From assembly GCA_016758965.1 (NCBI GenBank), contig JAEPRB010000005.1:1-64000 (forward strand): 64,000 nt of DNA, in the 5' to 3' direction. Below are positions 62,653 through 64,000 of this stretch, piece after piece (the first letter of the stretch is position 1; each line of letters opens with the position of its first letter). The notes under the pieces were generated by a model, which saw only the letters and a list, made by a program, of their open reading frames with translations, was not told the DNA's origin and made no database searches. The stretch comes from Circinella minor. Lineage: Eukaryota; Mucoromycota; Mucoromycetes; Mucorales; Lichtheimiaceae. The translations under genes were made by a program, and so were the position numbers.

Positions 62653-63408
62653 AAGTATAAACGACATTATATCATTTTTTATAATGAATAGAATCATATA
62701 TATAGTAGTTCTCTAAAAATAATAATAAAAAAGAGCTATGTAATCATATTTTATTAGTTGTAATAGCTAGCTTTTGATTGATAATAAATGAAACGTAATA
62801 AATTGAGTGCTATCCTCAATAGGTTGAAGATATCACTATATGGTTGTGTTATCATATTCGAATACATTTAGTAGCTCTTTCCCGAAGGTTGTGGCCACTT
62901 ATTAGCTAAGATAACGAGTGGCACTCCACATGACAAGCATAAAGTATTGAGCCAATTCTCTGGTAAATTGCGTAACTTTGCATATTTAGAAAAGAAATGG
63001 TGCTGCTAGTAATCATTGTTGTACTACGAACTTAAATGAATAACTTGTACCCACAGGTTTCCCTCCTAGTTTTTCATCAAACAACAATCATGATTATAAT
63101 ATATATCTGTATACAAGTGAAAAGAAAGGGATTGTTTTACATTTATAATATAAAAAAAAGTTGTAGATTACAGAAAAAAAAGACATCTAAGAATGTATTT
63201 CTCGGTATATTATGTATAGAGGAAGAAAGAAGAGTGGAATTGGGAAAAGGATAAAAAGGGGTTCTTCTTTCTTGTTATCAATCCACAAAAATGTAATATA
63301 AAAAGCAACCGTAATTATGTACATACAAACGAAAAAGAAAAGTGAAAAAGAAGTGGGGAAAATGTGTGACATTATAGAGTGTTAAATAATATAATCTTAA
63401 TTTATTAT
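62184..63408. other. Intergenic region between ATP-grasp-like and Rab11 genes (convergent)
   Basis: Contains an (AT)20 tract at 62609-62649. An open frame directly after the previous stop (62184-62570) is rich in Tyr and Phe, as expected of T-rich 3' UTR, and is not considered a gene. Confidence 0.55.
62609..62649. repeat. (AT)20 microsatellite
   Basis: About twenty uninterrupted AT units in the 3' flank of the ATP-grasp-like gene. Confidence 0.95.
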
Positions 63409-63924
63409 TTAACAACATCCTCCTCCACCTTGTGACTTTTCGCTGCGTGCATCTTCTGCAGCAGTTGGTGGTTTCAATCGAATTGTATTTTGTCCAGGAC
63501 CGGCACCGGCTTCCGAATCTTGTGCAACTGTTTTTGGTACAGTATCATACACACGCTCAAATACTGTTTTAAAGGCAACCTCGACATTACTGGCATTCAA
63601 AGCACTTGTTTCAAAAAATAACATTTCACTTTCGGAAGCATATTCTTTTGCCTGTTCGATACTAACTTGGCGGCCTGTGTCTGCTAAATCCGATTTGTTA
63701 CCCACAAGCATCAACGTGATGTTGTTATCTGCATGTTCTCGTAGTTCTTTTAGCCAATGGTCTACATTTTCAAATGAGGATTGTCTTGTAATATCTATAT
63801 TTATATTTTTTTTATTGTCATCAGCATTTTTTTTTTACTCCTCTTTGGTCTCTTTTATTAATAACAATAAATAATTCTCAATTTACCATAAACAAGTAAC
63901 GCGCCGACCGCTCCCCGGTAATAT
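63409..63924 (-). CDS. RAB11: Rab11/Ypt31-type small GTPase, 3' part (two exons in window)
   Basis: Rab11/Ypt31 GTPases drive exit from the trans-Golgi and recycling endosomes. Two exons are in the window: 63924-63887, reading YYRGAVGALLVYD, and 63794-63409, reading DITRQSSFENVDHWLKELRE, then MLVGNKSDL (the NKxD guanine motif) and ETSALNASNVEVAFKT (the SA motif). The spacing of WLKELREHADNNITLMLVGN is typical of Rab11. The C terminus is a hypervariable tail ending GGGGCC, a double-Cys site for geranylgeranylation. The P-loop, switch I and the WDTAGQE block are on exons beyond the window end; 63925-64000 is intron. Sequence looks intact. Confidence 0.93.
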
Positions 63925-64000
63925 CTAATGTTTGCAAGAACGAAAAGAAGTAGCTCAGTATACATATAAAGATCGGCTTGCCCGGTAACAATAATGTTAT

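Overview
This window is a fungal scaffold made of two unrelated pieces. Positions 1-16309 look like mitochondrial DNA: AT-rich, with TGA read as tryptophan at conserved positions of cox1, and loaded with group I introns. From 16367 on the sequence is nuclear: intron-bearing eukaryotic genes, standard code, short GT-AG introns and long AT-rich intergenic stretches. The pieces are separated by T and C homopolymer runs and 57 Ns (16310-16366), so the join is most likely a scaffolding error. The gene content (SMG9, a TMEM135/25D9-6-like protein, a tail-anchored protoglobin, Rab11, small dense introns) suits an early-diverging filamentous fungus such as a Mucoromycota species. I cannot name the genus.

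Mitochondrial part. Positions 1-11517 hold the 3' three quarters of cox1 in eight exons. They are interrupted by seven complete group I introns, plus the end of an eighth at the window start. The introns carry LAGLIDADG (three, plus one decayed remnant) and GIY-YIG (four) homing endonuclease frames, most fused in frame to the upstream exon. One exon is only 19 nt. GC-rich hairpins have landed inside several of these frames. After cox1 comes a broken, unrecognised membrane-protein-like frame (11519-11974), about 1 kb of AT-rich DNA with RNA-like helices, a frameshifted and truncated linear-plasmid-type single-subunit RNA polymerase (12971-15648), and a region of TGACGTGT repeats and hairpins.

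Nuclear part, in order (strand): P4-ATPase flippase N-terminal part (-), SMG9 (+), histidine acid phosphatase (-), tail-anchored endonuclease/exonuclease/phosphatase-fold protein (-), divergent membrane-anchored alpha/beta-hydrolase lipase (+), TMEM135/25D9-6-like membrane protein (+), single C2H2 zinc-finger protein (+), rhomboid protease (+), Cu/Zn superoxide dismutase (+), tail-anchored protoglobin (-), coiled-coil protein with a proline/serine-rich tail (+), cytosolic Hsp70 ending in EEVD (-), coatomer alpha subunit (-, 12 exons), a 32-residue zinc-knuckle microprotein (-), an F-box-like protein (-), an unrecognised protein with an ATP-grasp-like motif (+) and the 3' part of a Rab11/Ypt31 GTPase (-). 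These are ordinary chromosomal neighbours, not an operon; several serve membrane traffic (flippase, COPI alpha, Rab11). I worked out exon structures by hand from GT-AG sites and reading-frame phase; for the multi-exon genes the phases close unless stated.

The observations most worth following up are the plasmid-type polymerase and hairpin insertions in the mtDNA, an intron whose endonuclease frame runs through its own catalytic core, the zinc-knuckle microprotein, the tail-anchored protoglobin and the ATP-grasp-like gene with a frame-preserving GC-AG intron. I found no CRISPR array, transposase or recognisable tRNA or rRNA gene.
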